A stretch of DNA of 64,000 nt from Pseudomonas sp. LS.1a (GTDB lineage: Bacteria; Pseudomonadota; Gammaproteobacteria; Pseudomonadales; Pseudomonadaceae), in contig NZ_CP092827.1 in NCBI RefSeq assembly GCF_022533585.1, positions 2,210,001 through 2,274,000 on the forward strand, written 5' to 3'. A program made the translations under genes and the position numbers. Under the pieces are notes generated by a model that saw only the letters and a program-made list of their open reading frames with translations, did no database searches and was not told the DNA's origin. Positions 8,902 to 19,412 of the stretch are shown in pieces (position 1 is the stretch's first letter; every line of letters begins with the position of its first letter).

Positions 8902-9726
8902 TCAGCTGTTCCAGTCTGGCGCAAACGCCGGGCTCACCACCCGCTGGTCCTTCGGCAACCCGGCAATCGCCATGCGGTCCTCGTCATCCAGTTGCACGTT
9001 CAACGCCGCCAGGTTGGCCAGCTGGTTCTCGCGGCTGCCGGCCTTGGGGATCACCGCCACGCCGTCCTGGTCCAGCAACCACTTCAGCGCCACCTGGCTG
9101 GGCAGTACGCCATGTTTGCGGGCAATCGCCTGGATCACCGGCTGCGCCGCCGCCTGCCCACGGGCCAGCGGGGTGTAGGCGGTGAGCAGCAGGTCGTGGC
9201 GGCGGGCATAGTCCAGCAGCGGTTGCTGGCCGAGTAGCACGTGGTATTCCACCTGGATCGCCGACAATGGCGCGCCCAGGGTTTCCACCACCTGGCGCAG
9301 CAACCCCAGCGGGAAGTTGGCCACGCCGATGCTGCGCGCCTTGCCCTCGTCACGCAGTGCTACCAGGGTTTCGATGCTGCGGGCCAGGTCCCAGTCCTGG
9401 CCGGGCCAGTGGATGTAGAACAGGTCGACCTGCTCGGTCCCCAGCGCGCGCAGGCTGTCCTCCAGCGACTGGCGCATGGCCTTGGGCGCCAGGCGATCCC
9501 ACCACACCTTGGTGGTCAGGTGAATCTGCTCGCGTGGCACGTCGCTGTCGCGCAGGGCCTGGCCGACGGCGGCTTCATTGTCATAGGCAGTGGCGGTGTC
9601 GATGTGCCGGTAACCCACTTCAAGCGCCTGGCGCACGGCCTGGGTGCACTCGCTGCCAGTCATTGGCCAGGTGCCCAGGCCGATCGCGGGCAGGTTCAGG
9701 CCGTTACGGGTGGTGAGCCTTTGCAT
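8902..9726 (-). CDS. Aldo/keto reductase (DkgB-like)
   Basis: A 274-residue NADPH-dependent aldo/keto reductase. The catalytic tetrad of the family is in place: D43 and Y48 (GYRHIDTATAYDNEAAVG), K73 (TTKVWWD) and H106 (LFYIHWPGQ). The cofactor signature VIPKAGSRENQLANL is near the C-terminus. Length and motifs fit the 2,5-diketo-D-gluconate reductase / methylglyoxal reductase group. ATG 9726 (MQRLTTRNGL) is chosen; an in-frame ATG at 9792 adds 22 residues outside the fold. It stands alone between two plus-strand genes, so the natural substrate is not indicated by context. Confidence 0.87.
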   Translation of the reverse strand: MQRLTTRNGLNLPAIGLGTWPMTGSECTQAVRQALEVGYRHIDTATAYDNEAAVGQALRDSDVPREQIHLTTKVWWDRLAPKAMRQSLEDSLRALGTEQVDLFYIHWPGQDWDLARSIETLVALRDEGKARSIGVANFPLGLLRQVVETLGAPLSAIQVEYHVLLGQQPLLDYARRHDLLLTAYTPLARGQAAAQPVIQAIARKHGVLPSQVALKWLLDQDGVAVIPKAGSRENQLANLAALNVQLDDEDRMAIAGLPKDQRVVSPAFAPDWNS

Positions 9727-9973
9727 GTAAATTCCTTGTAGGGTGTGCAGGGTTCGCACTTGATGGTCGGCGATCAGCACGGCACGGGCCATGCGCGTGG
9801 AGCGGAAAGTGGTCGATCAGCGAACAGAAACTGCAGCCGACCTGGACAAGCGGCAATTGAACTTCCTTATGCTTCGGTATCTCTTCTAGAATCCGATCTG
9901 ATGCATCCGCCAGGCAACGCCTGCGCGGCCTTCCCTGGGCGCCGCATCCAGCCGCGCCGTCATCGAGAGTGCC

Positions 9974-10852
9974 ATGAGTTCCAGCACACCGCTGTCCGGA
10001 GTCAACCAACCCCTGCGCGGCATCGCCCTGGTGGTGGTGGCGACGTTCCTGTTCGCCAGTCACGATGCCCTGTCCAAGTTCCTCGGCGGCCTGTACCCGA
10101 TCATCATGGTGGTGTGGGCGCGGTATGTGGTGCACACGTTGCTGATGGCCAGCATTTTCCTGCCCAAGGCCGGGCTCAACGTGCTGCGCACCCGCCGGCC
10201 GTTGTTGCAGACGTTACGTGCCCTGAGCCTGCTGAGTACCAGCCTGCTGTTCACCACCGGTCTGCAGTACCTGCCGCTGGCCGAGGCCACGGCGGTCAAC
10301 TTCCTCGCCCCGGTGCTGGTCACCGCGCTGTCGGCGCCGCTGCTGAAGGAGCGGGTGACGGTGGGGCAGTGGGTGGCGGTGGTGATGGGCTTCATCGGCG
10401 TGCTGGTGGTGGTGCACCCGGGCGGGGCGATGTTTACCCCAGCCATCCTGTATCCGTTCGGTTCGGCGCTGGGCTTCTGCTTCTATCAGTTGCTGACGCG
10501 GATCCTGGCTGCGCATGACAGTCCGACCACCAGCAACTTCTATGCGGGGTTGTGCAACACCCTGGCGATGAGTGCGCTGGTGCCGTTCTTCTGGGAGATG
10601 CCGCGTTGGGACCATGCGCTGCTGATGCTGGCGCTGGGTGGCTTTGGCATGACTGCGCACCTGCTGCTGACCCAGGCCTTCCGCCATGCGGCACCGGCGT
10701 TGCTGGCACCGTTCAGCTATTGCCAGATCGTGTTTGCCGGGTTGCTTGGGTTGGTTGTCTACAGCCAGGTGCCGGATACCCTGAGCCTGGTGGGCATCTC
10801 GGTGATCTGCCTGAGCGGGCTGGGGGCGGCGTGGATGCAGCGGGGCAAGTGA
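9974..10852 (+). CDS. DMT-superfamily (EamA) transporter
   Basis: A 292-residue inner-membrane protein with about ten hydrophobic helices arranged as two EamA repeats. The first includes IALVVVATFLFASHDALSKF and the sequence LLSTSLLFTTGLQYLPLAEA; the second ends SLVGISVICLSGLGAAWMQ. The family exports metabolites or amino acids; no substrate can be assigned. ATG 9974 follows a 247-base intergenic region shared with the divergent aldo/keto reductase gene, in which I see a TAGAAT hexamer near 9889 as a possible -10 element but no convincing -35. Confidence 0.85.
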   Translation: MSSSTPLSGVNQPLRGIALVVVATFLFASHDALSKFLGGLYPIIMVVWARYVVHTLLMASIFLPKAGLNVLRTRRPLLQTLRALSLLSTSLLFTTGLQYLPLAEATAVNFLAPVLVTALSAPLLKERVTVGQWVAVVMGFIGVLVVVHPGGAMFTPAILYPFGSALGFCFYQLLTRILAAHDSPTTSNFYAGLCNTLAMSALVPFFWEMPRWDHALLMLALGGFGMTAHLLLTQAFRHAAPALLAPFSYCQIVFAGLLGLVVYSQVPDTLSLVGISVICLSGLGAAWMQRGK

Positions 10853-10868
10853 CAACCTGTAATGGCCT

Positions 10869-10952
10869 CTTCGCGGGTAAACCCGCTCCCACAGGTCCAG
10901 CGCCCTGGCCGAGGGTTGCGATGTGCCTGGGGGAGCGGGTTTACCCGCGAAA
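10869..10952. repeat. REP pair
   Basis: Two inverted REP units, TTCGCGGGTAAACCCGCTCC... and GGGGGAGCGGGTTTACCCGC, lie between the convergent DMT transporter and lipoprotein genes. Confidence 0.85.
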
Positions 10953-10958
10953 GGGCCT

Positions 10959-11555
10959 TCAAACGCGCCTCTTCAATAGAGCCTGCAACGAATCGTCAAA
11001 GTCCCGCAGTGCATCCGCCTGTACCGCACGCTCATCCTCGACCACCCGTGCCACATCGCCCAGGCGCTTGCTAGCCCGCCCTTCAGCCCGGCCGATATAG
11101 GTCAGCTGGTCATCGAAAAAACGCGCCACCACCCGGCTTTCGATATCGGCACTGGCCAAACGGCTTTCGGTGTCCAGCAGCACGATCACATCCGGGTGGT
11201 CGCCCAGCAGCGTGTCGAGGTCGTCATAGAAAGTCACGTCGGCGAACTGCTGTGCCAGTGACCGCGCCAGCCAGTCATACGCCTGGCTCTCGCTGCTCAA
11301 GGTCGCCACCGGGACGCGCTTGCCCTGGGCCTTGGCGGCGGCCTGGGTGCGATGGCTATCGAGGTATTCGAGGGTCGCTGTGGTGTCACGCCCCAGCAGC
11401 ACCGCCACCCGTTGGCCGGGGGCCAGGGCGACGCTGGAAATGGCCGTGGCCGAATAGAAGTGCCCATAGGGCAGCGTGTCGGTAGCGGCCGGGCTGGCAC
11501 AACCGCCAAGGGCGGCCAGCAAGGCGAGCAGGGCAGCGATCATGCCGGTTTTCAT
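10959..11555 (-). CDS. Small secreted lipoprotein of unknown function
   Basis: A 198-residue protein that starts MKTGMIAALLALLAALGGCAS, a lipoprotein signal peptide with lipobox LGGC. GAGG lies ~7 bases ahead of ATG 11555; an in-frame ATG at 11570 is less well placed. After the lipidated cysteine comes a soluble domain containing GQRVAVLLGRDTTATLEYLD, DVTFYDDLDTLLGDHPDVIV and a C-terminal charged helix. I do not recognise the family. The protein would be anchored in the inner or outer membrane facing the periplasm. The divergent side is a LysR gene transcribed in the same direction upstream, with ~100 bases between. Confidence 0.75.
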   Translation of the reverse strand: MKTGMIAALLALLAALGGCASPAATDTLPYGHFYSATAISSVALAPGQRVAVLLGRDTTATLEYLDSHRTQAAAKAQGKRVPVATLSSESQAYDWLARSLAQQFADVTFYDDLDTLLGDHPDVIVLLDTESRLASADIESRVVARFFDDQLTYIGRAEGRASKRLGDVARVVEDERAVQADALRDFDDSLQALLKRRV

Positions 11556-11654
11556 GGGAGGCCTCATCAATCAGTGAATGCCGCCATCTTCCGCCCGGGC
11601 TGGCAGCAGCGGAACTTGATGGCATTCATGGTGGCTATCGATGAGGTCGATGCA

Positions 11655-12560
11655 TCACCGCGTGGCCATGAACTGCAGGATGCGTTCGCGCAGCCAGCGC
11701 TCGGCCGGGTCGTTGTCCTGGGCGCCGCTCCAGACCATCGACAGTTCGGCTTCGGTGATCTCGAACGGTGCCGGGTCGGCGCGCAGGCTGCCGTCGTCGG
11801 CCAGGGCGCAGGCGGCGTAGTCCGGCACCGTGGCGATCATCTCGGTGTTGCGCAGCAGGGCGCGCAGGCTGCCGAACTGCGGCACCGCCAGCACCACCTT
11901 GCGGCAGCGGCCGATGCGCGCCAGGTCAAGGTCGATATTGCCGCTCATGTCGCCGGAGAACGACACCATCACATGCGGGCGGGCGCAGTATTCGTCGAGG
12001 GTCAGCGGGCCCGGGCGGTCATCGGCGCGCAGCACCCGCACGCCGATGTCGCGCAGCTTGCGGCGCTTGGCGGTGGCCGGCAGGTCTGTGGTGTAGCTCA
12101 CGCCCACCGAGATCTCGCCGCTGGCCAGCAGCCCCGGCATCAGCAGGAAGTTGGCCCGGCGCACCACCACGCTGATGTTCGGGGCCTCTTCGCGCAGGGC
12201 CTGTAACAGGGCAGGGAACAGGCCGAATTCGGCATCGTCCGACAGGCCCAGGCGGAACACGTTGCAGCTGTTGGCCGGGTCGAACTCACGGGCGCGGCTG
12301 ATGGCGGTGGAAATCACGTCCATCGCCGGCCCCAGCTCGGCGAAGATCTGCATGGCCCGTGGCGTGGGCTCCATGGCCCGGCCGTTGCGGATCAGCAGCG
12401 GGTCGTCGAACAGTTCGCGCAGGCGGGCGAGGGCGGCGCTGACGGTGGGCTGGGTGATGAACAGCTTTTCGCCGACCCGGGTCAGGTTGCGTTCGATCAT
12501 CAGGGCTTCGAACAGTACCAGCAGGTTCATGTCGACGCGGCGCAGGTCGTTGCGGTTCAT
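11655..12560 (-). CDS. LysR-family transcriptional regulator
   Basis: A 301-residue LysR-type regulator. The N-terminal helix-turn-helix (VDMNLLVLFEALMIERNLTR, then GEKLFITQPTVSAALARL) is of the NodD/SyrM-like subgroup that begins MNRNDLRRVDMNLL. The C-terminal effector-binding domain includes FRLGLSDDAEFGLFPALLQA. ATG 12560 is selected; the open frame upstream reads through a REP and is not coding. The neighbour on the other side of a 447-base intergenic region is katG, transcribed divergently. A CTAT-N9-ATAG dyad lies in that region, but whether this regulator controls katG is unknown. Confidence 0.85.
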   Translation of the reverse strand: MNRNDLRRVDMNLLVLFEALMIERNLTRVGEKLFITQPTVSAALARLRELFDDPLLIRNGRAMEPTPRAMQIFAELGPAMDVISTAISRAREFDPANSCNVFRLGLSDDAEFGLFPALLQALREEAPNISVVVRRANFLLMPGLLASGEISVGVSYTTDLPATAKRRKLRDIGVRVLRADDRPGPLTLDEYCARPHVMVSFSGDMSGNIDLDLARIGRCRKVVLAVPQFGSLRALLRNTEMIATVPDYAACALADDGSLRADPAPFEITEAELSMVWSGAQDNDPAERWLRERILQFMATR

Positions 12561-12640
12561 GAGGTGGCGGGTTCCGGAGTAGAGGGGGTGGCGGTGTATT
12601 GAAGCATGTGGGCAGCCTGATTGCCTTGTATGGATGTGCC

Positions 12641-12734
12641 GGCCTCCTCGCGGGTAAACCCGCTCCCACAGGATCACCACAGGTCTTGAGGGCTGTACAG
12701 TACCTGTGGGAGCGGGTTTACCCGCGAAGAGGCC
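12641..12734. repeat. REP pair (94 bp form)
   Basis: Inverted units bounded by GGCCTCCTCGCGGG and CCCGCGAAGAGGCC, each with the TGTGGGAGCGGG core. The same 94-bp form occurs at 17453-17546. Confidence 0.9.
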
Positions 12735-12758
12735 GCCACAGGAAAGCTGACAGAGCCA

Positions 12759-12779
12759 GGCTATCACCCCTCAATAGCC
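12759..12779. promoter_or_regulatory. Candidate LysR-type operator dyad
   Basis: GGCTAT-N9-ATAGCC is a perfect 6-bp dyad with LysR-type geometry, between a LysR gene and katG. Function is inferred from symmetry and position. Confidence 0.35.
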
Positions 12780-12986
12780 ACTCTATTAGAAGTCTGCCCA
12801 AGCTCGGCTAGTCTTTCCTCGGGCCCCGCGAATTCCGCGAACGGGCGGCATGTCAGCACTTGCGTGCAAGACCCCGCCAACCCCGTCGTGACAGCTTCGC
12901 AAGCCCCGTGTAGACCTTATGAGGGGTAGCACGAGCCCACGCGCTCGGCTGAAAGAACACCTGGCACAGACCGGAAATCTGGATAA

Positions 12987-15254
<2,268 letters not shown>

Positions 15255-15279
15255 CGGTGTTTTCGGGGGCGCTCTACCC

Positions 15280-15314
15280 AGGTACAGCGCAGGTTTTGAG
15301 TGCATGCTGTACCT
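15280..15314. repeat. Hairpin after katG
   Basis: AGGTACAGC and GCTGTACCT form a perfect 9-bp stem around a 17-base loop, 26 bases after the katG stop. No T-tract follows, so termination is uncertain; it may be a degenerate REP derivative. Confidence 0.45.
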
Positions 15315-15374
15315 GTGGTGGCAGCGCTCATTTACCATGGCGGCTGTTTTTAGCCATTGCCAAGGAAACCTGCC

Positions 15375-15866
15375 ATGAGCGCCCCTCAGTTCCGCACCCC
15401 CACAACCGCCGACGCCGAACGTTGCTACGCCATCGAAATCGGTGCCTATGAAGGCGATGAGGCGGCCACGCTGGAGAAGATCCGTACCCGCATCGCGCAG
15501 TATCCGCAAGGCTTCCTGGTGTTGGAGAGCGCGGGCGAGATCGTCGGTTTCATCAACAGCGGCTGTGCCCACGACGTGGTGATGTCCGACGAGGCATTCA
15601 AGGAGCTGGTCGGGCATGACCCGGCAGCGCCAAACGTGGTGATCATGTCGGTGGTGGTGGACCCGGCGCACCAGGGCAAAGGCTACGCCAAGCGGTTGAT
15701 GGATGAATTCATCGCCCGCATGAAGGCGGCGGGCAAGCTGACCATTCACCTGATGTGCAAGGAACAGCATGTGGCGTTGTACCAGAAGCTGGGGTATCAG
15801 TACGTGAGACCGTCGCCGTCGGACCACGGCGGTATGGCCTGGCATGAAATGGTCATGGTCCTCTGA
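15375..15866 (+). CDS. GNAT-family N-acetyltransferase (arylalkylamine-type)
   Basis: A 163-residue GCN5-related acetyltransferase. Motif A is VVVDPAHQGKGYAKRLMDEF and the C-terminal motif is ALYQKLGYQYVRPSPSDHGG. The sequence resembles bacterial relatives of serotonin/arylalkylamine N-acetyltransferase, in which the segment around IMSVVVDP is characteristic. ATG 15375 is preceded by AAGGAAA at 15362-15368; an in-frame TTG at 15357 is less likely. It stands alone downstream of katG. The acetyl acceptor is unknown. Confidence 0.8.
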   Translation: MSAPQFRTPTTADAERCYAIEIGAYEGDEAATLEKIRTRIAQYPQGFLVLESAGEIVGFINSGCAHDVVMSDEAFKELVGHDPAAPNVVIMSVVVDPAHQGKGYAKRLMDEFIARMKAAGKLTIHLMCKEQHVALYQKLGYQYVRPSPSDHGGMAWHEMVMVL

Positions 15867-15922
15867 TTTCGCAAGATTGCCTGGCCCTTTGGGCTGCGCT
15901 GTCGCGTAGCGAATTGAATTCT

Positions 15923-15963
15923 GTGTGAGCCGGCTTGCCGGCGATGGGCCGCAAGGCGGCCCG
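15923..15963. repeat. REP-like element, second type
   Basis: GAGCCGGCTTGCCGGCGATG followed by GGGCCGCAAGGCGGCCC. This is a different REP subtype from the TGTGGGAGCGGG family, located between convergent genes. Similar units occur near 33203 and 35521. Confidence 0.7.
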
Positions 15964-15972
15964 AATGGCTGC

Positions 15973-17346
15973 TTATTCGCCGCTGACCAACTGGCGGGCC
16001 AGCTGGTTGTGACGCTCCAGCACCCGTGGCAGGTCGACCGTGGCCAGCTGGCCGTCCTTCACTACCACACGGCCATTGATGACGCTGGTGTGTACCTGGG
16101 TCGGGGTGCAGAACACCAATGCTGCCAGCGGGTCGTGGTGACCACCGGCATAGGCCACGTGGCCGAGGTCGAAGGCAACGAAGTCGGCCACCATGCCTGG
16201 GGCCAGGGCGCCGATGTCATTGCGGTTGAGCACCTTCGCGCCGCCGAGCGTTGCAATTTCCAGCGCCTCGCGTGCGGTCATCGCGTCGGGGCCGAAGCCC
16301 ACCCGTTGCAGCAACAGGGCCTGGCGCACTTCACCGATCATGCTGGCGCCGTCGTTGGATGCCGAACCGTCGACCCCCAGGCCCACCGGGACTCCATGGT
16401 CGCGCATCTTGCGCACCGGGGCGATGCCCGAGGCCAGGCGCATGTTCGAGCAGGGGCAGTGGGCGACACCGGTGCCGGTGCGGGCGAACAGCTCGATGCC
16501 ATGCTGGTCGAGCTGCACGCAGTGGGCGTGCCACACGTCGTGGCCGACCCAGCCGAGGTCTTCGGCATATTCGGCAGGGGTCATGCCGAATTTTTCGCGG
16601 CTGTAGGCGATGTCGTTGACGTTCTCGGCCAGGTGGGTGTGCAACGACACCCCATACTGGCGCGCCAGCATGGCTGCTTCGCGCATCAGGTCGCGGCTGA
16701 CCGAGAACGGCGAGCAGGGCGCCACCACGATGCGGCGCATCGAGCCGTGGCTGGCATCGTGGTAGTCCTCGATCAGGCGCTGGGATTCCTTGAGGATGTC
16801 GGCTTCCTTCTCCACCACCGAATCAGGCGGCAGACCACCCTGGCTGCGGCCCACGCTCATGCTGCCGCGTGCGGCGTGGAAGCGCATGCCGATCTCGTCG
16901 GCGGCATGGATGCTGTCGTCGAGCTTGCAGCCGTTGGGGTAGATGTACAGGTGGTCGCTGGAGGTGGTGCAGCCGGACAGGATCAGTTCGGCCATGGCGG
17001 TCTGGGTCGACACCGCGATCATCTCGGGGGTCAGGCGCGCCCAGATCGGGTACAGGTTGGTCAGCCAGTTGAACAGCTCGCCATCCTGGGCCGCCGGCAC
17101 CACGCGGGTGAGGCTCTGGTACATGTGGTGGTGGGTGTTGACCAGGCCAGGGATGACCACTTTGCCGGCCATGTCCAGCACCACGTCGGCGTGCTGCGGC
17201 AGGGTATCGCTGGGGCCGACCTGACGGATCAGGTTGCCTTCGATGAACATTCCGCCGTTCTTGATCTCGCGGCGTTCGCCGTCCATGGTGACCAGCAGTT
17301 CGGCGTTTTTGAGCAGTAACGTTTTTGGAGCATTTGTAGATGACAT
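15973..17346 (-). CDS. Amidohydrolase, probable 8-oxoguanine deaminase
   Basis: A 457-residue amidohydrolase-superfamily deaminase of the TRZ/ATZ group. Metal-site features are PGLVNTHHHMYQS (H72 and H74), SLHTHLAEN, WHAHCVQLD and GLGVDGSASND. The whole-length pattern, including FNWLTNLYPIWARLTPE and GSMSVGRSQGG, fits the Pseudomonas 8-oxoguanine deaminase group (P. aeruginosa PA0142), which converts 8-oxoguanine to uric acid and ammonia. That attribution is from memory of the family; other purine or triazine-like substrates remain possible. It is a single gene between a REP-like element and a REP pair. Confidence 0.8.
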   Translation of the reverse strand: MSSTNAPKTLLLKNAELLVTMDGERREIKNGGMFIEGNLIRQVGPSDTLPQHADVVLDMAGKVVIPGLVNTHHHMYQSLTRVVPAAQDGELFNWLTNLYPIWARLTPEMIAVSTQTAMAELILSGCTTSSDHLYIYPNGCKLDDSIHAADEIGMRFHAARGSMSVGRSQGGLPPDSVVEKEADILKESQRLIEDYHDASHGSMRRIVVAPCSPFSVSRDLMREAAMLARQYGVSLHTHLAENVNDIAYSREKFGMTPAEYAEDLGWVGHDVWHAHCVQLDQHGIELFARTGTGVAHCPCSNMRLASGIAPVRKMRDHGVPVGLGVDGSASNDGASMIGEVRQALLLQRVGFGPDAMTAREALEIATLGGAKVLNRNDIGALAPGMVADFVAFDLGHVAYAGGHHDPLAALVFCTPTQVHTSVINGRVVVKDGQLATVDLPRVLERHNQLARQLVSGE

Positions 17347-17452
17347 GGCTTAAGCCTGTCGCAATACGCATCGGCGATTACCGATGTCATAGGCGCAGGG
17401 CATTGTAAGCAAGGTATTTGCAGATTGTATACAGGGCTGGTGATCCTGTACT

Positions 17453-17546
17453 GGCCTCTTCGCGGGTAAACCCGCTCCCACAGCTACTGCACAGCTCATG
17501 AATTCTGTGTAGTACCTGTGGGAGCGGGCGTGCCCGCGAAGAGGCC
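17453..17546. repeat. REP pair (94 bp form)
   Basis: Inverted units bounded by GGCCTCTTCGCGGG and CCCGCGAAGAGGCC, between two minus-strand genes. Confidence 0.9.
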
Positions 17547-17570
17547 GGTGCAGGTTACCTCAACAGCAGA

Positions 17571-19151
17571 TCACGCCGCCCCGCGGCTGGCGACACCATC
17601 CACCAACCGCGCAATCCCCAGCGGGTTGGCACTTTTCAACGCATCCGGCAGCAGCGCATCCGGGTAGTTCTGGAAGCACACCGGGCGCAGGAAGCGGTCG
17701 ATGGCCAAGGTGCCGACCGAAGTGCCACGGGCATCGGAGGTGGCCGGGTATGGCCCACCATGCACCATCGCGTCGGCTACCTCGACGCCGGTCGGGTAGC
17801 CGTTCAGCAGCAGGCGCCCGGCCTTGCGCTCCAGCAGCGGCACCAGCGTGGCAAAGGCGCGCAGGTCGTCTGGCTCGGCAATCAGGGTGGCGGTCAACTG
17901 GCCTTGCAGGTGGCGCAGCGCTTCGACCAGTTGCGGGGCATCGGCCACCTCCACCAGTACGGTGGTTGGGCCGAATACTTCTTCCTGCAGCAGCGGGTCG
18001 CTGTTCAGCAGCAGGCTCACGTCCGCCTTGAACAGTTGCGGTTGGGCCTGGTTGCCGGTTTGGGGCTGCCCGGCCAGGTGCTGGATGCCCGGGTGCGCCA
18101 GCAGGTGCTGCACACCGTTCTGGTAGCTGCGCAGGGTGCCGGCGTTGAGCATGGTCTGCGGCCCCTGGTCGGCCATGCGCGCCACCAGCGTGTGCACGAA
18201 GCGTTCGAACTGTGGCGACTTGATGCCCACCACCAGGCCCGGGTTGGTACAGAACTGCCCGCAACCCAGCACTACCGAGGCGGCCAGCTCGCCGGCTACT
18301 TGCTCGCCACGGGCTTGCAGGGCCTGGGGCAGGACGATTACCGGGTTGATGCTGCTCATTTCGGCGAACACCGGGATCGGCTGCGGGCGTGCAGCAGCCA
18401 TGTCGCACAGGGCGCGGCCACCACGCAGCGAACCGGTGAAGCCGACCGCCTGGATGGCCGGGTGCTTGACCAGTGCCTCGCCCACGCCGGCGCCATAGAT
18501 CATGTTGAACACGCCTGCTGGCATGCCGCTGCCGGCCACCGCGCGGTCAATCGCCGCGGCCACATGGGCGGCGGTCAGCATGTGCCCGCTGTGGGCCTTG
18601 AACACCACCGGACAGCCGGCGGCCAGCGCCGAGGCGGTGTCACCGCCGGCGGTGGAGAACGCCAGCGGGAAGTTGCTGGCGCCGAATACGGCCACCGGGC
18701 CGACGCCGATGCGATACTGGCGCAGGTCCGGGCGCGGCAGCGGGGTGCGCTCGGGCAGGGCACGGTCGATGCGCGCGCCGAGGAAGTCGCCACGGCGCAC
18801 CACATTGGCGAACAGGCGCAGCTGGTTGCTGGTACGGGCGCGCTCACCGCGGATGCGTGCTTCGGGCAGCGCGGTTTCGCGCATCACATGCTGGACGAAG
18901 TCATCGCCCAGTGCGTCGAGTTCGTTGGCGATGGCGTCGAGGAAGGCGGCGCGCTGTGCCGGGCTGGTGCTGCGGTAGGCCGGGTAAGCGGCCTCGGCGG
19001 CCAGCACGGCGGCTTCGACTTCGTCGCCGGTCGCCTGATGGAAGGCGTATGGCAATGGCTCGCCGGTGTGGGCGTCGACGCTGTTCAGCAGCACGTCACC
19101 GTTGCCGCTGAGCTGGCCGGCGATGTGGTTCAGGCGATGTTCGATGGACAT
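17571..19151 (-). CDS. Aldehyde dehydrogenase (NADP+), alpha-ketoglutarate semialdehyde type
   Basis: A 526-residue aldehyde dehydrogenase of the long AraE/2,5-dioxopentanoate dehydrogenase subgroup. Catalytic residues are N160 (VFGASNFPLAF), E264 (VFAEMSSINPV) and C301 (LGCGQFCTNPG). The C-terminal RGTSVGTLAIDRFLRPVCFQ is typical of ketoglutarate semialdehyde dehydrogenases, which oxidise 2,5-dioxopentanoate to 2-oxoglutarate at the end of sugar-acid or hydroxyproline degradation. No sugar-acid dehydratase is adjacent, so the source pathway is unknown. ATG 19151 is used; the longer frame upstream reads through a REP. Confidence 0.85.
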   Translation of the reverse strand: MSIEHRLNHIAGQLSGNGDVLLNSVDAHTGEPLPYAFHQATGDEVEAAVLAAEAAYPAYRSTSPAQRAAFLDAIANELDALGDDFVQHVMRETALPEARIRGERARTSNQLRLFANVVRRGDFLGARIDRALPERTPLPRPDLRQYRIGVGPVAVFGASNFPLAFSTAGGDTASALAAGCPVVFKAHSGHMLTAAHVAAAIDRAVAGSGMPAGVFNMIYGAGVGEALVKHPAIQAVGFTGSLRGGRALCDMAAARPQPIPVFAEMSSINPVIVLPQALQARGEQVAGELAASVVLGCGQFCTNPGLVVGIKSPQFERFVHTLVARMADQGPQTMLNAGTLRSYQNGVQHLLAHPGIQHLAGQPQTGNQAQPQLFKADVSLLLNSDPLLQEEVFGPTTVLVEVADAPQLVEALRHLQGQLTATLIAEPDDLRAFATLVPLLERKAGRLLLNGYPTGVEVADAMVHGGPYPATSDARGTSVGTLAIDRFLRPVCFQNYPDALLPDALKSANPLGIARLVDGVASRGAA

Positions 19152-19296
19152 TTCGTTTCCCGTTGGCAATGACAGTCGTTGGGCTGGGACTGTAGGGGGC
19201 GAAATGCGTGCTGAATAATGATTAATGCGGATCAGGTGATAACGGATCGTTATCGCAACGGCCTTCTCCAAAAAGTTTCCATCGTATGCACGGCCC

Positions 19297-19385
19297 CCTG
19301 TGGGAGCGGGTTCACCCGCGAAGCAGGCGACTCGGTGTATGGCACCGGCTTCGCCGGTGTTCGCGGGTAAACCCGCTCCCACAGG
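19297..19385. repeat. REP palindromic element (89 bp form)
   Basis: CCTGTGGGAGCGGGTTCACC and GGGTAAACCCGCTCCCACAGG around the inner hairpin GGCACCGGCTTCGCCGGTG, which has compensatory changes relative to GGCACGGGCTTCGCCCGTG. Confidence 0.9.
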
Positions 19386-19412
19386 GACCGCGCAAATGCT
19401 ACAGCGCGTGTG

